Source: Novosphingobium sp. EMRT-2 (GTDB taxonomy: Bacteria > Pseudomonadota > Alphaproteobacteria > Sphingomonadales > Sphingomonadaceae). From it: a stretch of DNA of 64,000 nucleotides. The notes beneath the pieces were generated by a model. That model saw only the letters and a list, made by a program, of their open reading frames with translations, made no database searches and was not told the origin of the DNA. The translations under genes and the position numbers were made by a program. Position 1 is the first letter of the stretch. Each line of letters opens with the position of its first letter. The stretch is from positions 310,001 to 374,000 of the forward strand of contig NZ_CP039697.1 in the NCBI RefSeq assembly GCF_005145025.1, given 5' to 3'. Of the stretch, positions 34,585-42,884 are shown one piece after another.

Positions 34585-34949
34585 GGCGCTCCCTCGTTCT
34601 GTCCGGGCATGGCCGGACCGTGGTCTGTGCCGCCATGATGGGGGGCTCCGCCGCTTGCGGGCTATCCCCGTGCCGTGCCGAATAGCCAGCTACCGCATCA
34701 AACCACGCCCCATCGATCACGGCGAAACCCGCAATTCCTTCATTCCCCGCCACCATTCGATCGCGCTGAGGTGTTTCTTCCAGCGCCCTGAGGCTAGCGC
34801 GCCTGCGCCCCGATGATGTTGCATAATAGGGTCACGAAGACGCTTGCCGGCGTCCCGTGGGCAGGCGGAGCTTCCGGCAATATCGCGCAGATCTATCCAA
34901 CAGAGCGCGAAGGCCGGTTCGGGGAAATCACATCGGGAGGAATTCAATC
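34585..34949. promoter_or_regulatory. Divergent regulatory gap between formamidase operon and TonB receptor
   Basis: A 365-bp gene-free stretch. I see one AT-rich patch with a -10-like CATAAT (34822-34827) facing the receptor and no convincing -35 box or long palindrome. GGGAGG before the receptor ATG is a good ribosome site. Short frames here are not supported as genes. Confidence 0.35.
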
Positions 34950-37376
34950 ATGACACAGCACAACACGCCGGCTAGTCCTGCCGGCCTGACGGTCCATCAC
35001 ACCACGCGAACCTTCCGGCTGCTTGTAGGCGCATCGCTGCTGGGCCTCGCCCTGCCCGCCGTTGCCGCCCACGCCCAGTCCGCATCCGCCGAAACGTCGG
35101 CCGGCGCGGCCGAGGAAGCGAACACCGGCGTCGAGACGATCACCGTAACGGCGCGCCGGCGCGCGGAATCGCTGCAGGATACGCCGATCTCGATCTCGGC
35201 AATGACCGGCGAAGGCATTGCCGCGCGCGGCATCGAGAACGTCACGCAGATCGGCGATTTCACGCCCAACGTGAAGTTCAACAGCTCCGTCCCGGTTTCG
35301 GCCAGCAACGCCACGGCCGCCATTTTTATCCGCGGCATCGGCCAGAACGACTACCAGCTTTCCGCCGATCCCGGCGTCGGTCTCTATCTGGACGGCGTCT
35401 ATATCTCGCGCGGCGTGGGCAATGTGCTCGATGTGCTCAATATCGAGCGCGTCGAAGTGCTGCGCGGCCCGCAGGGCACCCTGTTCGGCCGCAACACCAT
35501 CGGTGGCGCGGTCAGCGTGGTGACCAAGAAGCCGTCCGAGACGCTGAACGGCAATATCGAAGCCACAACCGGCAGCTTCAACCGCTTCCAGATCAAGGGC
35601 AGCATCGACGTTCCCCTGGCGCAGGGAGTCTATTCGAGCTTCGCCGGCTTCTACCACCGCCGCGACGGCTATGTGAAAGGCATCGTTCCCGGCGCGCCGG
35701 ACCTGGGTGATACCGACAACCTTGCCGGCCGCTTTGCGCTTCGCCTCGAACCGTCCAGCAACGTGACCATCGATCTCGCCGTCGACGGATCGCGGACTCG
35801 CGAGAACTCGGCGCCCAACGTCGCGCTCAAGATCAACGAGAACGCACCCGCCGCGCAAGTGTGGAACGCGCTCTATTCCGGCGCGGCGGCGATCTGCACC
35901 AATCTTTCCAACCCCGCCCGGCTCAGCGACCAGCGCTGCTTCAACAGCCAGTGGGCGGTCGGCCCCTACCGTCACGGCGGCACCTTCACGTCGATTTCCA
36001 GCGTTTTCACCAATGGAAACCCCAGAAAGTACCAATCCGGCTCTGACGTGAACATCTGGGGCGCATCGGGCACGGTAGAGTGGAAAATCTCGCCCGAAAT
36101 CGCGGTGAAGTCGATCACCGCCTACCGCAAGGTGACGGGCTTCTGGACACGCGATTCCGATCACAGCCCGGCCACGATCGTCGAAACCAACAGCGACTGG
36201 AAGCAGGACCAGTTCTCGCAGGAACTTCAGCTTCAGGGCAAGATGCTGAATGGCAAGTTCAACTGGGTGCTGGGCGGCTACTATTCGAGCGAGCACGGCA
36301 ACCACAGGGACCTCGTCAATATCGTCGATGCCGTGTTCCTGAGCGGCGCGGTGCTTGACGGGGAAAGCCTCGCCTTCTTCGGCCAGGGCACTTACGAGAT
36401 CGTGCACGATCTGAACCTGACCGCCGGCGTGCGCTGGACGCAGGACAAGAAGACGTTTGGCAACGCCAACCAGTACGTCGTCGAAGCCGGCTTCCTGACC
36501 GGCGCGCCCTACAACCCCGACGGGTCCGGGCTCAAGAACGGCGATCCGCTGATGGGGCCGCTCGGCCAGCGCGCGACGATCAAGGACAAGGCGTGGACGC
36601 CGATGGTCAGCCTTTCCTATCGCTGGAGCCCGGAGCTGCTGACTTATGCCTCCTACTCCGAAGGGTTCAAGGGTGGCGGCTTTACCCAGCGCGTGTTCCC
36701 GCCGTTCGCCTTCATCCCCTCGTTCAAGCCGGAAACCAGCAGGACCTACGAACTGGGCTTCAAGAGCGATCTCGCCGGCCGGCGCCTGCGCCTGAACGGC
36801 GCGGTCTTCCTCAACGACTACAACAACCTGCAGATCACCGTGAACGACCCCACGCTGGGCTTCGCGCCGATCATCCAGAACGCCGCCAAGGCCCGCATCA
36901 AGGGCTTCGAGCTGGAAATGCTGGCGCGCCCGGTGCCGGCGCTGTCGATCGAGGCGGGCATCGGCTATCTCGACGCCAAGTACCGTCAGGTGGACCTGCG
37001 CGCGCTGAGCGCGGGCGTGACGACCGCGACCAGGCTGCAGAACGCGCCCAAGTGGACGCTGAGCGCCGGCGCATCCTATGCGATCGAGGCCGCTGGCATC
37101 GGCACCTTCACGCCGCGCATCGACTGGTCCTATCGCTCGACGGTCTACAACGACGCGGTCAACACGCCGGAACTGGTCCAGCCGGGCTATCACCTCGTCA
37201 ACGCCTCGATCGGCTTCAGTGACGAGGACAAGCGCTGGGGCGTGACGCTGGGCGTCAAGAACCTGACCAAGGCGCTCTACCTCGGCTCCGGCTATGCGGA
37301 CTCGTTCGGCGGTATCATCGAGGGCGTCTACGGCCGTCCGCGCGAATGGTACCTCAGCGCGCGCACGTCGTTCTGA
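34950..37376 (+). CDS. TonB-dependent outer-membrane receptor
   Basis: A 808-aa receptor. The ATG at 34950 follows GGGAGGAATTCAATC. An N-terminal stretch before the hydrophobic core (LLVGASLLGLALPAVAAHAQ) makes the signal peptide somewhat long. TonB-box-like VETITVTARRRAES, plug VEVLRGPQGTLFGRNTIGG and the barrel end LSARTSF are visible. It resembles the receptor at 4809 more than the others (RGIGQNDYQLSADPGVGLYLDGVY against RGIGQKEFLPTTEPGVGVYVDGVY). A hairpin and the SnoaL-Rieske-small protein genes follow, implying import of the oxygenase substrate. Confidence 0.93.
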   Translation: MTQHNTPASPAGLTVHHTTRTFRLLVGASLLGLALPAVAAHAQSASAETSAGAAEEANTGVETITVTARRRAESLQDTPISISAMTGEGIAARGIENVTQIGDFTPNVKFNSSVPVSASNATAAIFIRGIGQNDYQLSADPGVGLYLDGVYISRGVGNVLDVLNIERVEVLRGPQGTLFGRNTIGGAVSVVTKKPSETLNGNIEATTGSFNRFQIKGSIDVPLAQGVYSSFAGFYHRRDGYVKGIVPGAPDLGDTDNLAGRFALRLEPSSNVTIDLAVDGSRTRENSAPNVALKINENAPAAQVWNALYSGAAAICTNLSNPARLSDQRCFNSQWAVGPYRHGGTFTSISSVFTNGNPRKYQSGSDVNIWGASGTVEWKISPEIAVKSITAYRKVTGFWTRDSDHSPATIVETNSDWKQDQFSQELQLQGKMLNGKFNWVLGGYYSSEHGNHRDLVNIVDAVFLSGAVLDGESLAFFGQGTYEIVHDLNLTAGVRWTQDKKTFGNANQYVVEAGFLTGAPYNPDGSGLKNGDPLMGPLGQRATIKDKAWTPMVSLSYRWSPELLTYASYSEGFKGGGFTQRVFPPFAFIPSFKPETSRTYELGFKSDLAGRRLRLNGAVFLNDYNNLQITVNDPTLGFAPIIQNAAKARIKGFELEMLARPVPALSIEAGIGYLDAKYRQVDLRALSAGVTTATRLQNAPKWTLSAGASYAIEAAGIGTFTPRIDWSYRSTVYNDAVNTPELVQPGYHLVNASIGFSDEDKRWGVTLGVKNLTKALYLGSGYADSFGGIIEGVYGRPREWYLSARTSF

Positions 37377-37382
37377 CCCCGT

Positions 37383-37420
37383 GGCGGAAGCGGCCCGGCG
37401 CAATCCGGTCCGCTTCCGCC
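37383..37420 (+). terminator. Hairpin after the TonB receptor
   Basis: Perfect 11-bp arms GGCGGAAGCGG and CCGCTTCCGCC enclose an inner CCGG/CCGG pair. There is no T-run after it, so it may be a Rho-independent-like pause, an mRNA stabiliser or an attenuator that lowers expression of the three genes downstream relative to the receptor. Confidence 0.55.
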
Positions 37421-37451
37421 GCCCCGGCTCGTTCATCAAAGGCCCGGCATC

Positions 37452-37937
37452 ATGACAGAACCATCGTCGCTTGAGGACCGGATCGCCCGCCTCGAAGCGC
37501 GGCGCGCTATCGACGACCTGATCGGCGCTCTGGGCCGGGCGTTCGATAGCGGCCCTTCCGCCGATGCGCTGCGCCCACTGTTCACCGTAGAGGCCACCTT
37601 CCGCATCGACCGCTACGGCGATCTGCAGGGCCGCGATGCCATTGCCGATGGCGTGGCCGGCAATGCCGATGCGGGTTTCCGCTGGACGCTGCACTACCTC
37701 GTCTCTCCCAAGGTGGAACTGGCCGCCGACCGCATGGTGGCCGACGTGGAATTCTATCTCTGGGAGGTCGCAACCGCGGCCAGCGGACGCGCCTACTGGA
37801 TCGGCGGCCGTTATCTCGCCACCGCGCGGTCCGATCGGGGCCAATGGCGCTTCAGCTATCTCGAACTGATCGCCGATCTCATTTCCCACTATCCCGCGGG
37901 CTGGTCGCCAAAGCCCGGGGCACTCGCCGACGCCTGA
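37452..37937 (+). CDS. SnoaL/NTF2-like protein, possible oxygenase beta subunit
   Basis: A 161-aa NTF2-fold protein (RIARLEARRAIDDLIGALGRAFD; RWTLHYLVSPKVELAADRMVADVEFYLWEV), clearly related to 31296-31802. It precedes the Rieske alpha gene by 28 bp. The order here is SnoaL-alpha-small protein, against alpha-small protein-SnoaL in the other locus, so the same parts have been shuffled. Beta-subunit or pathway-isomerase roles are both possible. Confidence 0.8.
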   Translation: MTEPSSLEDRIARLEARRAIDDLIGALGRAFDSGPSADALRPLFTVEATFRIDRYGDLQGRDAIADGVAGNADAGFRWTLHYLVSPKVELAADRMVADVEFYLWEVATAASGRAYWIGGRYLATARSDRGQWRFSYLELIADLISHYPAGWSPKPGALADA

Positions 37938-37965
37938 AACCGACCACAGAGAGGACACCTCGACG

Positions 37966-39219
37966 ATGACTGACCCCGCCAGCACCACGCTGAAGCCGGG
38001 CGCGGAGACGTTCGCCCACCTCGGCCGCAGCGTGGCTGCGATCCGCGCCGAACTCGGCACCGAACCCGTATCGGTGGACGCCATCCGCGATCCGGCGATC
38101 TACGAACTGGAGCGGGAGAAGATCTTCCGCCGCACCTGGCTGAAGGTGGCGACCACGTCGGAGCTGCCCGCCATCGGTGACTACAAGGTCAAGGACCTGC
38201 CGGTCGTCGACGCCTCGGTGCTGATCGTGCGCGGCAAGGACGGCGTGGTCCGCGCGTTCCACAACGTCTGCACCCATCGCGGCAACAAGGTGGTGCCGTC
38301 CTCGGACGCCGAAACCTTCGGCCGCGCGCGCGCCGGCGTCGTCACCTGCCGGTTCCACGGCTGGGTCTTCGGCACCGACGGCCCGCTGCGCTCGGTGCCG
38401 CTGGAGGACCATTTCGGCACGCTCGACAAGGCCTGCCTCGGCCTGCGCGAGATCGCCTGCGATACCTGGGAAGGCTTCGTGTTCATCAACATGGCCGATC
38501 CGCCCGAACAGACGCTGGCGGAATATCTCGGCGATTTCGGCACACTGTTCGGCGGTTATCCCTATGCCGAAGCGACGACGGCCTATCGCTATTCCACCGT
38601 GCTCGAATGCAACTGGAAGGTCGCGCTCTATGCCTTTTCCGAAGGCTATCACGTTCCCACGATCCACGCCGGATCGCTGCCGGGCTTTCGCGGGATCGAA
38701 CATTCCGATTTCAAGCTGATCGGCCCGCACGCCTCGTCCACGATCTACGGCCTTGGCATGGAAGCCGCCGCTTCCACCGCCGAATGCGCGCGCGTGCTCC
38801 ACGGCAGCGCGGCCCATGCCCCGCATCCCGAGCAGGTTCCGCCCGGGATCAACCCGACGCGGCGCGCGGATTTCCAGTTCGAACTGCCGAACGTCTTTCC
38901 CAACCTGCTGATCCATCTCGCCGCCGGCTGCGGCTATCCGGGCATGGCCTTCTTCACCCACCAGTTCTGGCCGCTCGACCACGGGCGGACGCTGTGGGAA
39001 GGCATCAACTACTTCCGCCCGGCGCGCAACGCGGCCGAACGGGTGGCGCAACTGCACGTCAACGCGCTGCATCGCAACGCCTGGCTGGAAGACACGGCGA
39101 CGATGGAAGACACGTTCACCGGCATCCGTTCGGGCGCAGTCGATACCATGCAGCTCATGGATCAGGAGTTCCTGATCCGGCACGCGGCGCGCACGCTGGA
39201 CCGCTACCTCGCCGCCTGA
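37966..39219 (+). CDS. Rieske non-heme-iron oxygenase alpha subunit
   Basis: A 417-aa protein with an N-terminal extension of about 20 residues relative to 32190. Rieske ligands are Cys102/His104 and Cys128/His131, and the iron site is His229/His234 with Glu226 (EGYHVPTIH). It shares with 32190 the stretches GDYKVK, IVRGKDGVVRAFHN, EQTLxEYLGD and WLEDTATMEDT, so the two are paralogues, though their middle regions differ. The small Rieske-associated gene follows after 18 bp. The ferredoxin at 30994 could serve both enzymes. Confidence 0.93.
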   Translation: MTDPASTTLKPGAETFAHLGRSVAAIRAELGTEPVSVDAIRDPAIYELEREKIFRRTWLKVATTSELPAIGDYKVKDLPVVDASVLIVRGKDGVVRAFHNVCTHRGNKVVPSSDAETFGRARAGVVTCRFHGWVFGTDGPLRSVPLEDHFGTLDKACLGLREIACDTWEGFVFINMADPPEQTLAEYLGDFGTLFGGYPYAEATTAYRYSTVLECNWKVALYAFSEGYHVPTIHAGSLPGFRGIEHSDFKLIGPHASSTIYGLGMEAAASTAECARVLHGSAAHAPHPEQVPPGINPTRRADFQFELPNVFPNLLIHLAAGCGYPGMAFFTHQFWPLDHGRTLWEGINYFRPARNAAERVAQLHVNALHRNAWLEDTATMEDTFTGIRSGAVDTMQLMDQEFLIRHAARTLDRYLAA

Positions 39220-39237
39220 ACGGAAAGGATCATCCCG

Positions 39238-39591
39238 ATGACCGATACCATCACCCTGCCCGCCGGCTTCGAAGACCTGACCGAGCTTGCGGCACACTGG
39301 GCACGCGCCACGGAAAATGCGCGCAGCGCCATTCGCTGGAGCGCTTCGGCGCAGGATTTCGCGGCGTTCTACACCGCGTTCATGCCACGCCTGCGCGCCG
39401 CGCTTGATCTGCTCGAACAGGTTCCGCTCGAGGAGATGGACGAAGCGCAGAACAACCTGTTCGAACTGGCCTGCGCCTTTGCCGAGGCCGCGCCGCACCA
39501 CGAGCTTTACGGTGGCAGCGCGGAGGTGCCGCACAGCTTCTCCGCACGCCGGTTCGTCCCCGGCCACGGCGACACGGCTTCACGGCTGTAG
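39238..39591 (+). CDS. Small Rieske-associated protein, family copy C
   Basis: A 117-aa protein starting MTDTITLPAGFEDLTELAAHWARATENARS. The C-terminal half holds LACAFAEAAPHHELYGGSAEVPHSF and RFVPGHGD, matching copy B closely. It is last in the TonB-SnoaL-Rieske-small protein run and ends five bases before the converging MocR gene. No known domain is recognised. Confidence 0.78.
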   Translation: MTDTITLPAGFEDLTELAAHWARATENARSAIRWSASAQDFAAFYTAFMPRLRAALDLLEQVPLEEMDEAQNNLFELACAFAEAAPHHELYGGSAEVPHSFSARRFVPGHGDTASRL

Positions 39592-39596
39592 GCGGC

Positions 39597-40985
39597 TCAG
39601 CCGGGCGCGAAGACCTGCTCCAGCAGGCCGGCCGCGCCCGGCGCCACGCATTGCGCCACGTTGAAGCGCATGAAATCGGGCGCGGTGCGCGTCAGGCTGA
39701 AAACGTCGCCGGGGGCCAGAACCACCCCCTGCGCCAGCGCGGCGCGCGCGCATTCGGCGGCGTCCATCCCGCCGGGCAATTGGCACCACAGGAACATGCC
39801 CGCGCGCGGTTCGATCCACGGCACGATGCCCAGCGCGCCCAGCCGTTCGATCGTGGCGCGCCGGGCCTTGCGCAGCCGGGCGCGCAAGGTCTGGACATGG
39901 CGGCGGTAACTGCCGTCCTGGATCACGCGCAACACCAGTTCACTCGACAGCCGCCCTGCCCCGAAGGCCGTCGCGATCGACAGGTCCACCAGCCGGTCCA
40001 TCCAGTCGGCCCGGATCGCGACGTAGCCACAGCGCACCGCCGCCGACAGCGTCTTGGAAAAGCTGCCGATCTGAATCACCCGTTCCAGCCCGTCGAGCGC
40101 GGCCAGGCGCGGAGCGGGTTCCTCGTCGAAATCGGCGAAGATGTCGTCCTCGATGATGGTCAGGTCGTGGGCGTCCGCCAGCCGCAGCAGCCGGTGCGCC
40201 GTGGTGAGCGAAAGCGTGGCCCCGGTGGGATTGTGGACGCCCGAATTGGTGATGTAGAGCCGGGGACGGTGCGTGACGAGCGCGTGTTCGAACGCGGCAA
40301 GGTCCGGTCCTTCCGCCGTCATCGGCACGCTCACCACGGTGACGCGGTGCGCGCGCAGCAGCGCGAGGAAATTGAAGTAGCAGGGATCGTCCACCAGCAC
40401 GACATCGCCGGGCGCGATCAGCAGCCGGCAGAGAAGATCGATCGCCTGCGTGCCGCTTTCGGTCAGCATGATCTGGCCGGGGCCGCAATGCACCCCGCGT
40501 TCGCCGAGGCGCCGGGCGAGGATCTGCCGCAGCGCGGGAAGGCCCAGCGGCGTGCCGTAGTCGGCCAGCGCGCCGCCGCCATCGCGCGCCATCGCGCGCA
40601 GCGCACGGCGCACCTCCTCCTCCGGCAGCCATGCGGGCGGCAGCCAGCCACACCCGGGCTTGGGATGGTCACCGGGGCTTTCGAGCGACTGGCGCGAGAC
40701 CCACAGCGGATCGATCGCCCGGTCCAATCGGGGCGCGATGTCGGCCAGCGACAACGGCTCGCCCTGCCGCGCGACATAGAACCCCGATCCGCGCCGCGCC
40801 GAAACCGTGCCTTCGCTCGCCAGCCGGTCATAGGCTTCGACGACGGTCGACTTGGACACGCCCGCCGCTTCCGCCGCGCTGCGGATCGAAGGCAGCTTCG
40901 CCCCGGGCGGCAGCGCGCGCGAGGCGATCTGGCGGCGCACCTGCCCCATGACCTGTTCGACGAGCGTGCCTTGCGATGGCGCCAT
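39597..40985 (-). CDS. MocR/PdxR-type regulator (GntR DNA-binding + aminotransferase domain)
   Basis: A 462-aa protein. A GntR winged helix (LPPGAKLPSIRSAAEAAGVSKSTVVEAYDRLASEGTVSARRGSG, about 25-68) is followed by a fold-type I aminotransferase domain. PLP contacts are Asn252-Pro-Thr-Gly, Asp281 in IIEDDIFADF and Lys311 in GSFSKTLS. Such regulators use PLP or an amino compound as ligand and mostly control the divergent gene. Here that is an EamA exporter plus PhzF gene, across 108 bp holding a CCAGTA/TACTGG repeat. Confidence 0.9.
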   Translation of the reverse strand: MAPSQGTLVEQVMGQVRRQIASRALPPGAKLPSIRSAAEAAGVSKSTVVEAYDRLASEGTVSARRGSGFYVARQGEPLSLADIAPRLDRAIDPLWVSRQSLESPGDHPKPGCGWLPPAWLPEEEVRRALRAMARDGGGALADYGTPLGLPALRQILARRLGERGVHCGPGQIMLTESGTQAIDLLCRLLIAPGDVVLVDDPCYFNFLALLRAHRVTVVSVPMTAEGPDLAAFEHALVTHRPRLYITNSGVHNPTGATLSLTTAHRLLRLADAHDLTIIEDDIFADFDEEPAPRLAALDGLERVIQIGSFSKTLSAAVRCGYVAIRADWMDRLVDLSIATAFGAGRLSSELVLRVIQDGSYRRHVQTLRARLRKARRATIERLGALGIVPWIEPRAGMFLWCQLPGGMDAAECARAALAQGVVLAPGDVFSLTRTAPDFMRFNVAQCVAPGAAGLLEQVFAPG

Positions 40986-41011
40986 GATCCGAAACCTTAT
41001 TGCCGATTGAA

Positions 41012-41039
41012 CCAGTACAGTTTGTTTCAACCTTACTGG
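41012..41039. promoter_or_regulatory. CCAGTA-N16-TACTGG inverted repeat in MocR-EamA gap
   Basis: Two exact 6-bp half-sites separated by 16 bp (41012-41017 and 41034-41039) lie in the AT-richer middle of the divergent gap. Spaced half-sites are expected for dimeric MocR regulators. Confidence 0.5.
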
Positions 41040-41093
41040 ATTGTCCCTGTCGCCCATCCCCGCGTCCGAGGCAAGGAGGTTGCCGGAGGACTT

Positions 41094-41966
41094 ATGGAAA
41101 AATCGCTCGAAGGATGGTTCAGCGGCCTGATCGGCGTGGTGATCTTCAGCGGATCGCTGCCGGCGACACGCGCGGCGGTGATCGATCTCGATCCGCTGTT
41201 CCTGACGCTCGCCCGCGCCGCCATCGCCGGGCTGATCGCGCTGGCGCTGCTGGTCGCCCTGCGCCAGCCCCGCCCGGAACGGCGCGATCTGGTGCCGCTC
41301 GGTGTCGTGGCGCTGGGCGTGGTCGTGGGCTTTCCCCTGCTTACCGCCGTGGCGCTGCGCCACATGAACGCGTCCGCCTCGATCATCTTCACCGGCCTGC
41401 TGCCGCTATCCACAGCGACGTTCGCGGTGCTGCGGGCGCGCGAACGGCCGGACCGGCGGTTCTGGCTGTTCGCCGCGCTCGGCGCGATGTGCGTGGGGAG
41501 CTACGCCTGGTCGCCGTCGCTGCGCGCCGACCCCACCGGGATTGCGTTGATGATCGCGGCGGTAATCGTCTGCGGGCTGGGCTATGCCGAAGGCGCGGTA
41601 CTCTCGCGCAGGCTGGGCGGCTGGCAAGTGATCTGCTGGGCGCTCGCGCTGACGCTGCCGGTCTCGCTCGGCGCGCTAGGGCTGGCCACGGCGCCGGTGT
41701 GGAGCGCGGTCGGTGCGCCGGCCTGGCTCGGCCTTGGCTATGTCTCGCTCGGCTCCATGTTGATCGGCTTCATGTTCTGGTATCGCGGCCTTGCGCTGGG
41801 CGGGATCGCGGCCGTGGGGCAACTCCAGCTCGTCCAGCCGCTGCTGGCGCTTGGCCTGGCCGCGCTGCTGCTGCGCGAGCCGGTCGGCATGGACATGGTT
41901 CTGGTACTCGTTCTGGTGATCGGCTGCGTGGCCGGTGCCCGTCATTTCTCGCTGCGAAAGGCTTGA
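41094..41966 (+). CDS. EamA/DMT-family transporter
   Basis: A 290-aa inner-membrane protein with about ten hydrophobic segments in two repeated EamA halves (LFLTLARAAIAGLIALALLVAL; MLIGFMFWYRGLALGGIAAVGQLQLVQPLLALGLAALLL). The start at ATG 41094 follows GGAGGACTT. Family members export amino acids, nucleosides or other metabolites. It is divergent from the MocR gene and four bases ahead of PhzF, the common MocR-EamA-PhzF arrangement. Confidence 0.88.
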   Translation: MEKSLEGWFSGLIGVVIFSGSLPATRAAVIDLDPLFLTLARAAIAGLIALALLVALRQPRPERRDLVPLGVVALGVVVGFPLLTAVALRHMNASASIIFTGLLPLSTATFAVLRARERPDRRFWLFAALGAMCVGSYAWSPSLRADPTGIALMIAAVIVCGLGYAEGAVLSRRLGGWQVICWALALTLPVSLGALGLATAPVWSAVGAPAWLGLGYVSLGSMLIGFMFWYRGLALGGIAAVGQLQLVQPLLALGLAALLLREPVGMDMVLVLVLVIGCVAGARHFSLRKA

Positions 41967-41969
41967 TGC

Positions 41970-42815
41970 ATGACCCGCTATTCCTTCCAGATCGTCGACG
42001 TGTTCGGCACCGGCGCGTTCAGCGGCAATCCGCTGGCGGTCGTCACCACGCCCGAGGAACTGGATCCTGACACGATGCTGCGCATCACGCGCTGGCTGAA
42101 CTTCTCGGAAACGACCTTCCTGCTGCCGCCGACCGACACGGGCGCGGACTATCGCGTGCGCATCTTCACCCCGGCGCGCGAACTGCCATTCGCCGGGCAT
42201 CCCACGCTCGGCACCTGCCACGCCTGGCTGGCGGCGGGAGGAACGCCGCGCGCCGCGAACGAGGTCGTGCAGCAATGCGGCACAGGGCTGGTGCGCGTGC
42301 GCCGCGCCGGGTCCGCGCTGGCCTTCGCCGCCCCGCCGACGATCCGGTCCGGCGCGGTCGAGGAGGACAAGCTCGACGAGATCGCCGCCGTGCTGCGCAT
42401 TGCGCGCGATGCGATCCTTGCCTCGCGCTGGGTGGACAACGGCCCCGGCTGGGTCGCCGTGCGGCTGGCATCGGCGGAAGCGGTGCTGGCGCTCGATCCC
42501 GTGCGCTGGCACGGGGCGACGATCGACCTCGGCGTGGTCGGATCCTATCCCGAGGGTCATCCCGCCGCTTACGAGATCCGCGCGTTCTTCAGCGATCCGT
42601 TCGGCGGCCTGATCGAAGACCCGGTATGCGGCAGCCTCAACGCTTCGGTCGCGCAATGGCTGATCGGCGAAGGGCAGGTCAAGGCGCCCTACCACGTTAC
42701 GCAAGGCGCGTGCCTGGGCCGGGACGGGCGGATCACGGTCGAGTCCGATGGCGAAGGCCAGGTCTGGATCGGCGGCCATACCGCAAGCCTGTTTGCCGGG
42801 ACCGCAGACATCTGA
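41970..42815 (+). CDS. PhzF-family isomerase
   Basis: A 281-aa PhzF-like protein. The catalytic Glu is in FSETTFLL, the second strand is FTPARELPFAGHPTLGT, and the C-terminal repeat is EDPVCGSLNASVAQWL. The family catalyses proton-transfer isomerisation of amino-acid-like or cyclohexadiene substrates; most members have no known substrate. It follows the EamA gene by three bases and is co-transcribed with it. No phenazine genes are nearby, so a phenazine role is not supported. Confidence 0.88.
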   Translation: MTRYSFQIVDVFGTGAFSGNPLAVVTTPEELDPDTMLRITRWLNFSETTFLLPPTDTGADYRVRIFTPARELPFAGHPTLGTCHAWLAAGGTPRAANEVVQQCGTGLVRVRRAGSALAFAAPPTIRSGAVEEDKLDEIAAVLRIARDAILASRWVDNGPGWVAVRLASAEAVLALDPVRWHGATIDLGVVGSYPEGHPAAYEIRAFFSDPFGGLIEDPVCGSLNASVAQWLIGEGQVKAPYHVTQGACLGRDGRITVESDGEGQVWIGGHTASLFAGTADI

Positions 42816-42834
42816 ACACTGCTTGGCCAATTTC

Positions 42835-42845
42835 CTACCAGGTAG
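42835..42845. promoter_or_regulatory. CTACCAGGTAG operator-like site
   Basis: A perfect 11-bp dyad 40 bp before the LuxR-family ATG, followed by TACCACC (42846-42852) and its inverse GGTGGTA (42868-42874). A ten-of-eleven match, CTACCATGTAG, lies at 45425-45435 in front of the hydantoinase. The gene start itself shows no Shine-Dalgarno sequence. Confidence 0.5.
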
Positions 42846-42884
42846 TACCACCATGGCATCACAGCCTGGTGGTATACCCCGCAT

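Noticed and set aside
34944..38084. Very long minus-strand open frame (over 1000 codons) opposite the TonB receptor and SnoaL genes
   Set aside because: It lies antisense to well-supported genes, has Arg/Asp/His-rich low-complexity content and no domain. Such frames are common opposite GC-rich genes.
41970..42815. Phenazine biosynthesis from the PhzF-like gene
   Set aside because: No other phz genes are present, and PhzF homologues are widespread outside phenazine pathways.
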